Below are positions 1 through 8,932 of a stretch of 64,000 nucleotides of DNA, piece by piece (positions within the stretch are counted from its first letter, which is position 1; the number at the start of each line of letters is the position of its first letter). Under the pieces are notes generated by a model, which had not been told where the DNA came from, did not search any database, and saw nothing but the letters and a program-made list of their open reading frames with translations. Made by a program: the position numbers and the translations under genes. The stretch covers positions 186,001-250,000 of the forward strand of contig CANNBV010000004.1 of assembly GCA_947502975.1 (NCBI GenBank). Reading direction: 5' to 3'. This DNA is from an uncultured Flavobacteriaceae bacterium (GTDB lineage Bacteria; Bacteroidota; Bacteroidia; Flavobacteriales; Flavobacteriaceae).

Positions 1-260
1 AGAAAGAAGATGGAAAAGCTCTGGAAAAAACCATGCGTATTGTAAAACAGGAAATTGAAAAACTACCACCAAAGTGCAGGCAAACATTTTTATTAAGCAA
101 AAAAGAAGGTTTGACGAATATGGAGATTGCTGAATATCTAAATATATCGATTAAGTCGGTTGAAGCTCACATCACAAAAGCATTTTCGATACTTCGAAAA
201 AAAGTTGGAGAAAAGTTAAATGCGGTTTTACATTTAATATTTATCACAAAACCAGCATAA
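1..260 (+). CDS. ECF-type RNA polymerase sigma factor, C-terminal part (5' end outside window)
   Basis: The frame is open from the first base of the window, so the gene starts upstream and only about 85 codons are seen. The translation contains the sigma region 4 helix-turn-helix: a leading helix with LPPKCRQTF, then GLTNMEIAEYLNISIKSVEAH, the usual recognition helix of ECF sigma factors, then a basic helix. The hydrophobic tail ending in FITKPA is typical of FecI/SusR-like Bacteroidota sigma factors of the RpoE superfamily. It would direct RNA polymerase to a small regulon. Its anti-sigma partner is not visible here. Confidence 0.85.
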   Translation, partial: KEDGKALEKTMRIVKQEIEKLPPKCRQTFLLSKKEGLTNMEIAEYLNISIKSVEAHITKAFSILRKKVGEKLNAVLHLIFITKPA

Positions 261-331
261 GTATTAATTTCACTGATTGTTTTCTTTTAGAGGATATCCT
301 TTATAAATTACTTTTTAAAATTTAGTTTTTG

Positions 332-339
332 TAGCTTTG
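332..339 (+). promoter_or_regulatory. Candidate -7 promoter element of polA (TAGCTTTG)
   Basis: TAGCTTTG matches the Bacteroidota housekeeping -7 consensus TAnnTTTG and lies about 22 bases before the polA start. A clear -33 TTTG at the expected distance is not visible, so only half of the promoter is supported. Confidence 0.4.
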
Positions 340-361
340 GTTTTCTATCAAAACGATCAAA

Positions 362-3211
362 ATGTCAGACCAAAAACGCCTTTTTTTAGTAGATGCTTAC
401 GCACTTATTTTTCGTGGCTATTATGCTTTTATAAAAAATCCAAGAATCAATTCTAAAGGAGAAGATACCTCAGCAATTATGGGGTTTATGAACTCTCTTT
501 TAGACGTTATTAAACGTGAGCGTCCAGACCACTTAGCAGTATGTTTTGACAAAGGCGGAAGTGCAGATCGTGTAGAAATGTATGAAGCTTACAAAGCCAA
601 TAGAGATGAAACTCCGGAGGGTATTAAAACGGCTGTTCCTTATATATACGAGATTTTAAAAGCAATGCACATTCCCATTATGGTAAAGGAGGGTTATGAA
701 GCTGATGATGTTATTGGAACGTTGTCTCGTCAAGCTGAAAAAGAAGGTTTTAAAACCTTTATGGTAACGCCAGATAAAGATTTTGCACAATTAGTAACCG
801 ATAATATTTTTATGTATCGCCCTGTTTTTGGTGGCGGTTATGAAACTTGGGGCATTCCTGAAGTTCAGAAAAAATTTGAAGTTACAGACCCTATGCAGGT
901 GATTGACTTTTTAGGTATGATGGGCGACTCCAGTGATAATATTCCAGGATTACCTGGCGTTGGTGAAAAAACGGCTAAAAAGTTTTTAGCGCAGTTTGGT
1001 AGTATGGAAGGCTTATTAGCCAATACCGATCAGCTAAAAGGCAAAATGAAAGAGAAAGTTGAAGCTAATGGTGAACTCGGTTTATTGTCAAAAAAACTAG
1101 CTACTATCATGCTTGATGTTCCTGTAGAATTTAATGCAAAAGATTTTGAACTAGACCATCCTGATGTTGAAAAAGTAAAAGAAATTTTTCAAAATTTAGA
1201 ATTTAGAAGACTTACAGATAATTTCTTAAAAACATTTGCAACTGACACCTCAGCCGTTACTCCTTCTGAACAAAACACAAAAGCTGAGTCAGAGAACAAA
1301 CCAACACCAAAAGAAACAAAATCAGCTGGTGCAGGACAGTTTTCATTGTTTGGAGCAGACCCCTCTAATGAAACCGAAACAGTAAACGAATACACTAGAA
1401 AAACCACAGAAACTGTATCACATTTTTATCAAAGTGTCGCTTCAGGCATGGCTACAAAACTGTTTATCAAAAATTTACTAAACCAAAATTCGGTATGTTT
1501 TGATACAGAAACCACAGGATTAAACCCTTTAACTGCCGAATTGGTTGGTATTGCTTTTTCTTGGGAAATTGGCAAAGGGTTCTACTTGCCTTTTCCTGAA
1601 GATAAGGAGGAGACTCAAGAACTAATTGAACAACTACGTCCGTTTTTCGAAAGTGAAGCCATTGAAAAAATTGGTCAGAATTTAAAATATGATATTAAAG
1701 TTTTAGCTAAATACAATGTTGATGTAAAAGGCAAACTCTTTGATACCATGCTAGCACATTATTTGATTAATCCTGATATGCGACATAATATGGATGTATT
1801 AGCAGAAACATATTTGAATTATACGCCTATTTCTATAACAGCACTCATTGGTAAAAAAGGAAAAAATCAATTATCAATGCGCGATGTTCCTTTAGATAAG
1901 CAAACCGAATATGCCGTTGAAGATGCGGATATCACATTGCAACTAGCAGCGCATTTTCAGAATGAATTAGGCGAAGCTAATACTCAAAAACTTTTTAATG
2001 ATATTGAAATTCCTTTGTTACGTGTTTTAGCAGCTATGGAATTAGAAGGCATCAATTTAGATAAAGCCTTTTTAAATAGTCTTTCTGAACAACTTGACAA
2101 AGACATTAAAACTTTAGAAAGTAAGATTTATACTGAAGCTGGAGAAGAATTCAACATTGCTTCTCCAAAACAATTAGGGGTTATTCTTTTTGAAAAACTA
2201 AAATTGGTTGACAAACCAAAAAAGACAAAATCAGGACAATATTCTACAGCCGAAGATGTGTTGAGCTATTTGGCAAAAGATCATGATATCATTCAAAATA
2301 TATTAGATTTCAGAGGCCTATCAAAGTTAAAAAGCACCTATGTAGATGCGTTGCCGAATCAAATTGAAGAAGCCACAGGTAGAGTACATACTGATTACAT
2401 GCAAACCGTTGCTGCTACTGGACGTTTGAGTAGTAACAATCCGAATCTTCAAAATATTCCTATTCGAACTGAACGGGGAAGACAAGTTAGAAAAGCCTTT
2501 ATTCCAAGAAATGAAGATTATGTTTTGTTAGCTGCCGATTACTCTCAAATAGAACTCCGTATTATTGCGGCTTTAAGCAAGGAAGAAACTATGATTTCAG
2601 CCTTTAAAAATGGGGAAGATATTCATGCCTCAACAGCTTCAAAAGTATTTAATGTACCAATTGATGAAGTAACTCGCGAACAACGAAGCAATGCCAAAAC
2701 AGTAAACTTCGGTATCATTTATGGCGTATCTGCATTTGGGTTGAGTAATCAAACCAATTTATCTAGGGCGGAATCTAAAGAACTGATTGACACGTATTAC
2801 GCTACCTATCCAAAACTAAGAAATTTTATTAGTGAACAAGTCGATTTTGCTAGAGATAATGGCTATGTGCAAACCGTTTTAGGGCGTCGACGTTATTTAA
2901 AAGATATTAATTCTCGTAATGCTGTAGTTCGAGGTGCGGCAGAACGAAACGCTGTAAACGCACCAATACAAGGGAGTGCTGCAGACATCATTAAGATTGC
3001 CATGATTAATATTTATAACAAATTATCAGAAGGCAATTATAAAACTAAAATGCTTTTACAGGTACATGATGAATTGGTATTTGATGTCTATAAATCAGAA
3101 TTGGAGACCATCAAAACCTTGGTAAAAACTGAAATGGAAAATGCCTATAAATTAGAAGTCCCATTAGATGTTGACTTAGATATTGGTGAGAATTGGTTGG
3201 AGGCGCATTAA
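362..3211 (+). CDS. polA: DNA polymerase I
   Basis: A 949-residue family A DNA polymerase for Okazaki-fragment maturation and repair synthesis. The N-terminal third is a 5'-3' exonuclease/FEN domain (LVDAYALIFRGYYAF; then GDSSDNIPGLPGVGEKTA, the helix-hairpin-helix). A 3'-5' exonuclease domain follows, with FDTETTGL near residue 379; both acidic residues are kept, so proofreading is probably active. The polymerase domain has motif A DYSQIELRI near 725, the O-helix RSNAKTVNFGIIYG, and motif C VHDELVF near 900. Length and domain order are normal. The ATG at 362 is preceded by a TAnnTTTG element. It stands alone as a transcription unit. Confidence 0.98.
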   Translation: MSDQKRLFLVDAYALIFRGYYAFIKNPRINSKGEDTSAIMGFMNSLLDVIKRERPDHLAVCFDKGGSADRVEMYEAYKANRDETPEGIKTAVPYIYEILKAMHIPIMVKEGYEADDVIGTLSRQAEKEGFKTFMVTPDKDFAQLVTDNIFMYRPVFGGGYETWGIPEVQKKFEVTDPMQVIDFLGMMGDSSDNIPGLPGVGEKTAKKFLAQFGSMEGLLANTDQLKGKMKEKVEANGELGLLSKKLATIMLDVPVEFNAKDFELDHPDVEKVKEIFQNLEFRRLTDNFLKTFATDTSAVTPSEQNTKAESENKPTPKETKSAGAGQFSLFGADPSNETETVNEYTRKTTETVSHFYQSVASGMATKLFIKNLLNQNSVCFDTETTGLNPLTAELVGIAFSWEIGKGFYLPFPEDKEETQELIEQLRPFFESEAIEKIGQNLKYDIKVLAKYNVDVKGKLFDTMLAHYLINPDMRHNMDVLAETYLNYTPISITALIGKKGKNQLSMRDVPLDKQTEYAVEDADITLQLAAHFQNELGEANTQKLFNDIEIPLLRVLAAMELEGINLDKAFLNSLSEQLDKDIKTLESKIYTEAGEEFNIASPKQLGVILFEKLKLVDKPKKTKSGQYSTAEDVLSYLAKDHDIIQNILDFRGLSKLKSTYVDALPNQIEEATGRVHTDYMQTVAATGRLSSNNPNLQNIPIRTERGRQVRKAFIPRNEDYVLLAADYSQIELRIIAALSKEETMISAFKNGEDIHASTASKVFNVPIDEVTREQRSNAKTVNFGIIYGVSAFGLSNQTNLSRAESKELIDTYYATYPKLRNFISEQVDFARDNGYVQTVLGRRRYLKDINSRNAVVRGAAERNAVNAPIQGSAADIIKIAMINIYNKLSEGNYKTKMLLQVHDELVFDVYKSELETIKTLVKTEMENAYKLEVPLDVDLDIGENWLEAH

Positions 3212-3582
3212 ATCATTTGAATAATAACTTCTTTAATCTGGTTTAAAGTACAATTTGAAAACTCACCTGAATTTGAAAACATAAATGTATTATTTATTAA
3301 ATAACTCAAACATTTGTAATCAATATTATTCTCAGAAATTATAATATTTGAAAAATAGACCTTTAATACCCTAGATCTAATATTCAGTTTCTTCTTTCTA
3401 TTAAGGGGTTGTTCCCTTGAGGGGACACCACTCTTACCTTTAAAAAACATTTACGAGAATCTTAAAGCATATGTTTACACAATTAAACAGCCAATTTATG
3501 ATTCGATTTTTAACTAGAATGAGTACTAAATTTTTAGAATCCACCTTTAAATTTTCAAAAGATGGATTATATGTGAATTCAT
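3212..3582. other. Intergenic stretch without a supported gene
   Basis: The 371 bases between polA and the minus-strand lipoprotein gene contain one 80-codon minus-strand frame with no family features and no good start context. The only structure seen is the short palindromic repeat at 3407-3433. Confidence 0.6.
3407..3433. repeat. Short palindromic dispersed repeat, copy 1
   Basis: The core GTTCCCTTGAGGGGAC forms a small hairpin and is followed by ACCACTC. A second copy with compensating changes (GTCCCTTTGAGGGAAC, then ACCACTC) lies at 17594-17621, also just downstream of a plus-strand gene. This suggests a dispersed terminator-like or REP-like element. Confidence 0.55.
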
Positions 3583-4107
3583 TTACCCATTACCCAGTTT
3601 TTCAAAAACAAAATCTCCTTGTCCATCTATAGGTAAAATTGCTCCAAGTGGAACATCTTCCCAAATCATTACGCTAGATTCTAATCTAATGGAAAAAGAG
3701 TTGAACTCATCATCTTCTCCTGAAATGACAAGTTGACCATCCTGTAAATCCCATGTACCCGCAAATATGTCTATATTTTCACAATTTACAACATAGTCTA
3801 CTTCATCTTCTGAAGGGTTGTAATCATTCACATCATATTGCTCTAATGTAAATGATTGATCAGGTTTAAATTCAAAAGCCATTAATTCGCAACTCTCATT
3901 CAATATTAACTCAACAAAAGCACGTATTTCCTGAGAAACTTCAGCAGGTACAACATTACCCTCTAAATTAATATCGGTGATATCTCTTAACACCCAAACA
4001 CCTTCAATGATAGTATCTTCGTTTTGTACCTCATCATCTGAAGAAGAATTTGAACATGACATAGTTATTAGAAATAAGAATAATACAGCAATTTTGATAG
4101 TTTTCAT
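3583..4107 (-). CDS. Lipoprotein, possible lipocalin-like fold, unknown function
   Basis: The start is placed at the internal methionine that opens MKTIKIAVLFLFLITMSCSN, a type II signal peptide with a lipobox cysteine followed by serines; the 12 upstream codons would spoil it. The mature protein of about 155 residues is acidic. It has GVWVLRDITD near its start and alternating beta-like segments such as FAGTWDLQDGQLVISG, resembling the lipocalin-like family (GxW near the N-terminus) common in Bacteroidota lipoproteins. The family call is weak; export and lipidation are well supported. It is monocistronic and convergent with polA. Confidence 0.75.
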   Translation of the reverse strand: MKTIKIAVLFLFLITMSCSNSSSDDEVQNEDTIIEGVWVLRDITDINLEGNVVPAEVSQEIRAFVELILNESCELMAFEFKPDQSFTLEQYDVNDYNPSEDEVDYVVNCENIDIFAGTWDLQDGQLVISGEDDEFNSFSIRLESSVMIWEDVPLGAILPIDGQGDFVFEKLGNG

Positions 4108-4328
4108 GTGATATGTTTTAAAGTTTATCTCACATCGATTCAATTAAAAAATGTCATCATAAAAAACAGGAAACAATCTTAAATTTAAGGAGTTCTTGAT
4201 GTGGAGTATTTGATATTGAAAACAATTGGTTTGAAACGTATTTATTAAATAAATAACAAATAAAAATTAAGTTATTCAAAAACATAAAATTTTTCATAAT
4301 TTCAGGTTTTCTTTTTACAAAATTCAAC

Positions 4329-7049
4329 ATGTTGATATTATCTAGTTTTGCAATCCTTTATTCAAAATCAAAATTGAAAAAAAAGTCATTTTTTCTAATT
4401 TGGCTTTTGGTTTTTAGTTCTCAAATCTTATTTGCTCAAGTTTCAAAAGAGACTGATTCTATAATTGGAGTAATAAATAATAAACAGCAGACAGCTACGC
4501 TTCTCTCAAAAGAAAATAAAAATTCTGAAGCTATAGATCAACTTTTAAATGCTATTGAAATTTACAATATTAAACAAGTTAACAATACTAACCTCCTTTT
4601 TGGTTTATATGTAAACATTGCTGACTTATATGGTCTAAATAGAGACTTAGAAAACTCCAAAATATTTATTGAGAAAGCTAAAGAAATATCAGGCAACAAA
4701 GACATTTCGCCATACAACTTGGCTAACTTTTATTTATCACTTGGTGCAAATAATTATGATGATCAGAAATTTGAAAAAGCTTTGGGTTTCTTTACCAAAA
4801 CTCATGAAATCGTTCAAATAAAAAAGCAGCAAATTATTAATGAAATTGGTAAAAAATCATTTTTGATATTTAAAGCAAATACTTTAGAGTGGTTCGTATC
4901 TGCATATCTTAAATTAGATAATGAAACTAAGCTTTTAGAAGCATATAATAGATTAGTAAGGTTTTCGAATCAACATAGTGAAACAAAATATTATGTAGCC
5001 TTGGCAAGCTTTAAAGTTGGGAGATATTATCAACAAAAAAGTGCTGAAATAATAATTAAACCTACTAAAACTAAAGCTGCCGAAAAAGCAGCTTACTATT
5101 TCAAATTAGCAGCAAAAGAAGGTGATAAGAACTTACAACTTTATTCTTACATATGTTCTGGTTTTACACTCTTAGAAGTAAAAGAATATAAAAAGATACC
5201 CGTTATTATTACTAAACTTGAAGAATTTACAGATTTAAATAAATTTCAGCAGTTAAATATACACGAAATAGCTTCACGATATTATTCAGAAACAGGTAAA
5301 ATAGATAAACTCATAGAGCAAGCCAACAAGGGATTAACCCTATTAAATAACAAAGAGATTGATATTAACGTATTAAACTTTAACCCAAATGACTTTAGCC
5401 CAATAAAACAATTAAAATATCCTGTTTTATTGCATCAGTTTGGTATTTTCTTGGAGGAATCAAATGATCCTAGATTGATTAAAACCTCAACAAGTTTATT
5501 TAAAATATGCCTAACTCAGTTTGCTGACAGACTAGATCGTCAACCTTTTAACAACATGTTAGTTGTTTACAAAAACATAAAAGTTCGAATTCTAAATTAT
5601 CTAAATAAAGAAAAACCGAGCTTAACGGAAAAGCAAAAAATGATTTCAGAAATGGAACAGATAGAAACTCAATCATCATTTAATAAATTGCTTACAAGTC
5701 GTGCTTTATCAACTGTAAAAACTAGCTTAGATTCTTTATTTCAAAAAGAAGGTGATATTAGATCAGAAATAACAAAATTAAAACAAAATGCCTCAGAAAA
5801 CGATTCATTAATCAAGCAAGACATATTTAATTTAGAACTACAACTTTCTGATATTTACAAAAATATTAAAAATGAAAATCCGTCTATAAATGATTTAGCA
5901 AATAAAACTTTTTTAATTGATGAATTAAAATTAAATGATGTAACCACAATTTTTAAATTCTCTGTTGTTAGAAATAAAGTTTTTAGAATAAAAATCACAA
6001 ATAACGATATTGAAACTAAGCATATAGGTAATTACGAAACTCTCGAAAAGCACGTAAATACTTTTCTTCCAATGTTAAAAAACCCAAATTCAATTAAAAA
6101 ATTGAATACTCAAGGCGAAGAACTTTATTCTTTCTTGTTTAATAACACTTTATTATCTGAAAATACTATAATAATCGCTGAAGAAATTTTAAGATATATA
6201 CCATTTGAACTATTGAAAAAAGGGAACAACTATTTAATTCAAGAAACTACAATATCCTATGCTAATGGGTTGTCATATCTCACAAGTTTAAATTATAAAA
6301 AAGCGCAACATTCTCAAAATGTTTCATTCTTTGTGCCTTCATACAGCAGCCAAGTGCTATCTGAAGATCAAATAGCTGTTCGAGGAGATGAATATAGTTT
6401 AAAAGGCGCAAAGGAGGAAGTTAATGTTTTATCTAAACTTACTAATGGAACTATATTTTCAAACAAAGAAGCTTCCAAGCGCTCTTTTCTTAGTTTAAAG
6501 AATGATTATTCAGTTATTCATATGGCTGGACATGCTTTTCTCAATGACAAAGACCCAGAACTAAGTAGTCTCATTTTTTCTGACACAGACGAAGACAACA
6601 AGTTATTCATTTCAGAACTTTACGGTTTCAAAAGTAATGCCAACTTAGCAGTTTTAAGTGCTTGTAATACAGGAATAGGTGGATATAAATCTGGCAAAGG
6701 CGTTGTTTCTCTTTCTCAAGCTTTTATGTACTCTGGAATACCTTCAACAATTTCTAGTCTATGGAGCGCTCCAGACAACTCTACAAAAGAAATAATGATT
6801 TCTTTTTATAAACACCTTAAAGAAGGCAAGACAAAGTCTAAAGCTTTGCAGCTTTCAAAAACAGAATACTTACAAAACACAACTAATGAAAAATTAAGAC
6901 ACCCATACTATTGGGCACCTTTTGTAATTTATGGTGATGACTCTCCTATTGAATTCATTGAAACTAGTCATCAGTATTACTATTGGGCTTCGGCTATAAT
7001 AATATTGGTTATTTTAATTTTTACAGCTTTAAGAAATAAAAAACGGTAA
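4329..7049 (+). CDS. TPR-CHAT protein (caspase-like protease domain), membrane-anchored
   Basis: 906 residues. After a hydrophobic N-terminal segment ending LLVFSSQILFAQ (signal peptide) comes a long helical region (about 40-450) with TPR-like repeats, then a coiled region. The C-terminal CHAT domain (about 590-870) shows the caspase-type dyad in HMAGHAF (His near 735) and LSACNTG (Cys near 778), plus the typical ending HPYYWAPFVIYGD. A transmembrane helix (YYYWASAIIILVILIF) and a basic tail finish the protein. CHAT proteins of this layout are common in Bacteroidota and often lie near ECF sigma genes; the sigma/TPR pair at 13.3-14.6 kb fits that habit. The substrate is unknown. Confidence 0.85.
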   Translation: MLILSSFAILYSKSKLKKKSFFLIWLLVFSSQILFAQVSKETDSIIGVINNKQQTATLLSKENKNSEAIDQLLNAIEIYNIKQVNNTNLLFGLYVNIADLYGLNRDLENSKIFIEKAKEISGNKDISPYNLANFYLSLGANNYDDQKFEKALGFFTKTHEIVQIKKQQIINEIGKKSFLIFKANTLEWFVSAYLKLDNETKLLEAYNRLVRFSNQHSETKYYVALASFKVGRYYQQKSAEIIIKPTKTKAAEKAAYYFKLAAKEGDKNLQLYSYICSGFTLLEVKEYKKIPVIITKLEEFTDLNKFQQLNIHEIASRYYSETGKIDKLIEQANKGLTLLNNKEIDINVLNFNPNDFSPIKQLKYPVLLHQFGIFLEESNDPRLIKTSTSLFKICLTQFADRLDRQPFNNMLVVYKNIKVRILNYLNKEKPSLTEKQKMISEMEQIETQSSFNKLLTSRALSTVKTSLDSLFQKEGDIRSEITKLKQNASENDSLIKQDIFNLELQLSDIYKNIKNENPSINDLANKTFLIDELKLNDVTTIFKFSVVRNKVFRIKITNNDIETKHIGNYETLEKHVNTFLPMLKNPNSIKKLNTQGEELYSFLFNNTLLSENTIIIAEEILRYIPFELLKKGNNYLIQETTISYANGLSYLTSLNYKKAQHSQNVSFFVPSYSSQVLSEDQIAVRGDEYSLKGAKEEVNVLSKLTNGTIFSNKEASKRSFLSLKNDYSVIHMAGHAFLNDKDPELSSLIFSDTDEDNKLFISELYGFKSNANLAVLSACNTGIGGYKSGKGVVSLSQAFMYSGIPSTISSLWSAPDNSTKEIMISFYKHLKEGKTKSKALQLSKTEYLQNTTNEKLRHPYYWAPFVIYGDDSPIEFIETSHQYYYWASAIIILVILIFTALRNKKR

Positions 7050-7069
7050 CTCTAGTATAATTACCGTTT
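7041..7069 (+). terminator. Terminator-like hairpin after the CHAT gene
   Basis: AAACGGTAA (7041-7049, including the stop codon) pairs with TTACCGTTT (7061-7069), giving a perfect 9-bp stem with an 11-nt loop. No strong T-run follows, and the hairpin could serve both converging genes. Confidence 0.6.
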
Positions 7070-7137
7070 AAATATTTAGAATAAATTTAGGATGCGCTTT
7101 TCTTTTTTAAAAAAGGAAAAATACTTTTAATAACATC

Positions 7138-7686
7138 TTATATTTTACTTCTACCTGGTCTTTTTCGTAAAATAAAGCTAAACTCTAAGGGCTCAATTCC
7201 TCCTTTAAAATCAATAGGCTTTATAATTAATTGTACTGAATATGTGCCTTCTGGCATAACACCTTGATAACCTTTTTCTTTAGACATTGACGCTAATATT
7301 CCTATAAAATCAAAAGCTTCAGCAGGAATAAACATTTCTCCCGGAAATGCTTGGTCACCAGGAAAAGCTTGATCTCCTGGGAAATATGGGATAGGTTGTT
7401 TACGTATTACATTTTTCACAAGTTTACCATCTCTTTTTATACGCGTTATAAACTCAAAAAACACAATAGTTTCTTTGTAAATGTTTTTTGGTACTTTTTT
7501 GGAATCAAAATCAAATTTCAATTGATATTTACCTGTTTTAAATTCTTTAAAGAGATGAACCGCAGAATTAGATTCTAATTTCAATTCGGTTTTTGATTTA
7601 CCATTCAAGGAAAGTTTACCTTCTACAGATTGTGCATTCACTGAAATTATTACACTTAACAATACTATTATTAAACTCGTTCTCAT
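7138..7686 (-). CDS. Secreted protein of unknown function with a PGDQAF repeat
   Basis: 182 residues with a cleavable signal peptide (MRTSLIIVLLSVIISVNAQ). The rest is predicted mainly beta. A short tandem repeat, FPGDQAFPGDQAFPGE near residues 104-119, is encoded by an 18-bp direct repeat. No family is recognised. It is the last gene of a minus-strand cluster running from 13228 down to 7138 with short gaps, so it is probably co-transcribed with two lipoproteins, an LRR protein and a DUF4412-like protein. Confidence 0.7.
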   Translation of the reverse strand: MRTSLIIVLLSVIISVNAQSVEGKLSLNGKSKTELKLESNSAVHLFKEFKTGKYQLKFDFDSKKVPKNIYKETIVFFEFITRIKRDGKLVKNVIRKQPIPYFPGDQAFPGDQAFPGEMFIPAEAFDFIGILASMSKEKGYQGVMPEGTYSVQLIIKPIDFKGGIEPLEFSFILRKRPGRSKI

Positions 7687-7702
7687 TTTTATTTGTTTTA
7701 AT

Positions 7703-8269
7703 TTATAAATTATAATGCTGCGCTATTTCTAAAGCGATTTCTTTGGTGTCTTTACCTGTGTTAGTTTTGTTTCCTCTATTGGGTGGTGTTATCCAATACA
7801 AAACATCATCCTTTAAAATTTGTAATTGGAACATATTTGAGATAAAAACTGCTTTATCGCCTAAACCTTCTACTTTATGGTATAGCGTTGCATTCCTTTC
7901 AGGATTGTACTGCCAAAACGGGTCTTTCTGTATATTGATGTTTGCTGCAACCTGCCCTAGCCAATATTCGTAGTCCTTTTTACCATAGAAGAGTTTTACA
8001 TTACAATGCAATATGCCACCTGAACCATTATCTACTGGCTCAATTTCAATATGAGTTGCATCTGGATTGTACTTTAATATTAGTTTCTGTGGAAACTCAG
8101 CACATAGCTTCTCCTTAATTTTATCAATATCTACTTTAGATTTTGATGCAACTGAAGTTTCAATAACTTCTTCATTTTCAACTGCAACAGCGTTAGAATT
8201 CTTTGTATCTCCAAGACATGATGCCAATACTAAAGCAGATAATATTATCGTATATTTTAAGTACTTCAT
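7703..8269 (-). CDS. Lipoprotein A of a paralogous pair, unknown function
   Basis: 188 residues with a type II signal peptide and lipobox cysteine (ILSALVLASCLGDTKNS). The C-terminal half shares a pattern with the neighbour at 8281-8922: a G..AVF/W motif, a hydrophobic LQILKDDVLYWI strand, and an ending KEIALEIAQHY. The two are read as tandem paralogs. Intergenic gaps are about 11-16 bases, which supports an operon. No enzymatic motif is seen. Confidence 0.75.
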   Translation of the reverse strand: MKYLKYTIILSALVLASCLGDTKNSNAVAVENEEVIETSVASKSKVDIDKIKEKLCAEFPQKLILKYNPDATHIEIEPVDNGSGGILHCNVKLFYGKKDYEYWLGQVAANINIQKDPFWQYNPERNATLYHKVEGLGDKAVFISNMFQLQILKDDVLYWITPPNRGNKTNTGKDTKEIALEIAQHYNL

Positions 8270-8280
8270 TTTAGTGCGTT

Positions 8281-8922
8281 TTAGTTAATGTATCCTGCTG
8301 CTTTAGCCATATCTAAAGCAATTGCTTTATAATCTCTACTTTTAGCTACTTCAGCTTTATTCAATCTGTTTTTTAAGGGATATACATTTAAAATATAGCC
8401 TTTAAACTTTATTTTAAGCTCTTTTTTACGTTCGTTCCATACTGCTGCCAAACCGGTATTTTTAATCCATACAGCCGATTTAGATATCGATTTATTTAAT
8501 GCCCAAGCCTCTTCCCATTCTTCACCATTTCCAGCAGCCTTTGCGATATCGTAAGCAGTTTCATTTTTATCAATTTCACGTTGAATACTCATTGAGCCTC
8601 TTAACCACACAAAATCGCTATCTCCATCTTTAATATAAAAAGTACATACAGGTGCTGAGTTAGGTACTCTTCGATCTGATTTTGAAACATCCTGAAAAAG
8701 AATCCTATTTTCTGAAACATTATACATCGAAGCAATATCACTGGCTGATATATTCTCGCATGCACTCATATCTTTGGAATAATTGATGAGATTGCCTCTA
8801 AAAGCTGTATTAACAAAACTGGTGTCATCCATTTCTGAAACATTTATAGTTTTTTTATCTCCTAAACACGACATTAAACAAATTGATAATACGCCTAGAA
8901 TTAATTTATGTATTGCTTTCAT
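8281..8922 (-). CDS. Lipoprotein B of a paralogous pair, unknown function
   Basis: 213 residues starting MKAIHKLILGVLSICLMSCLGDKK, a lipoprotein signal with the same CLGDxK start of the mature protein as its downstream neighbour. The C-terminal region has GLAAVWNERKKELKIKFKGY and ends in KAIALDMAKAAGYIN, mirroring the neighbour's C-terminus. It is probably an outer-membrane or periplasmic lipoprotein made together with the LRR protein upstream. Confidence 0.75.
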   Translation of the reverse strand: MKAIHKLILGVLSICLMSCLGDKKTINVSEMDDTSFVNTAFRGNLINYSKDMSACENISASDIASMYNVSENRILFQDVSKSDRRVPNSAPVCTFYIKDGDSDFVWLRGSMSIQREIDKNETAYDIAKAAGNGEEWEEAWALNKSISKSAVWIKNTGLAAVWNERKKELKIKFKGYILNVYPLKNRLNKAEVAKSRDYKAIALDMAKAAGYIN

Positions 8923-8932
8923 AGTTTTATGT

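Noticed and set aside
3208-3450. 80-codon minus-strand frame after polA.
   Set aside because: It includes the short palindromic repeat and has no recognisable domain, signal or ribosome-binding context.
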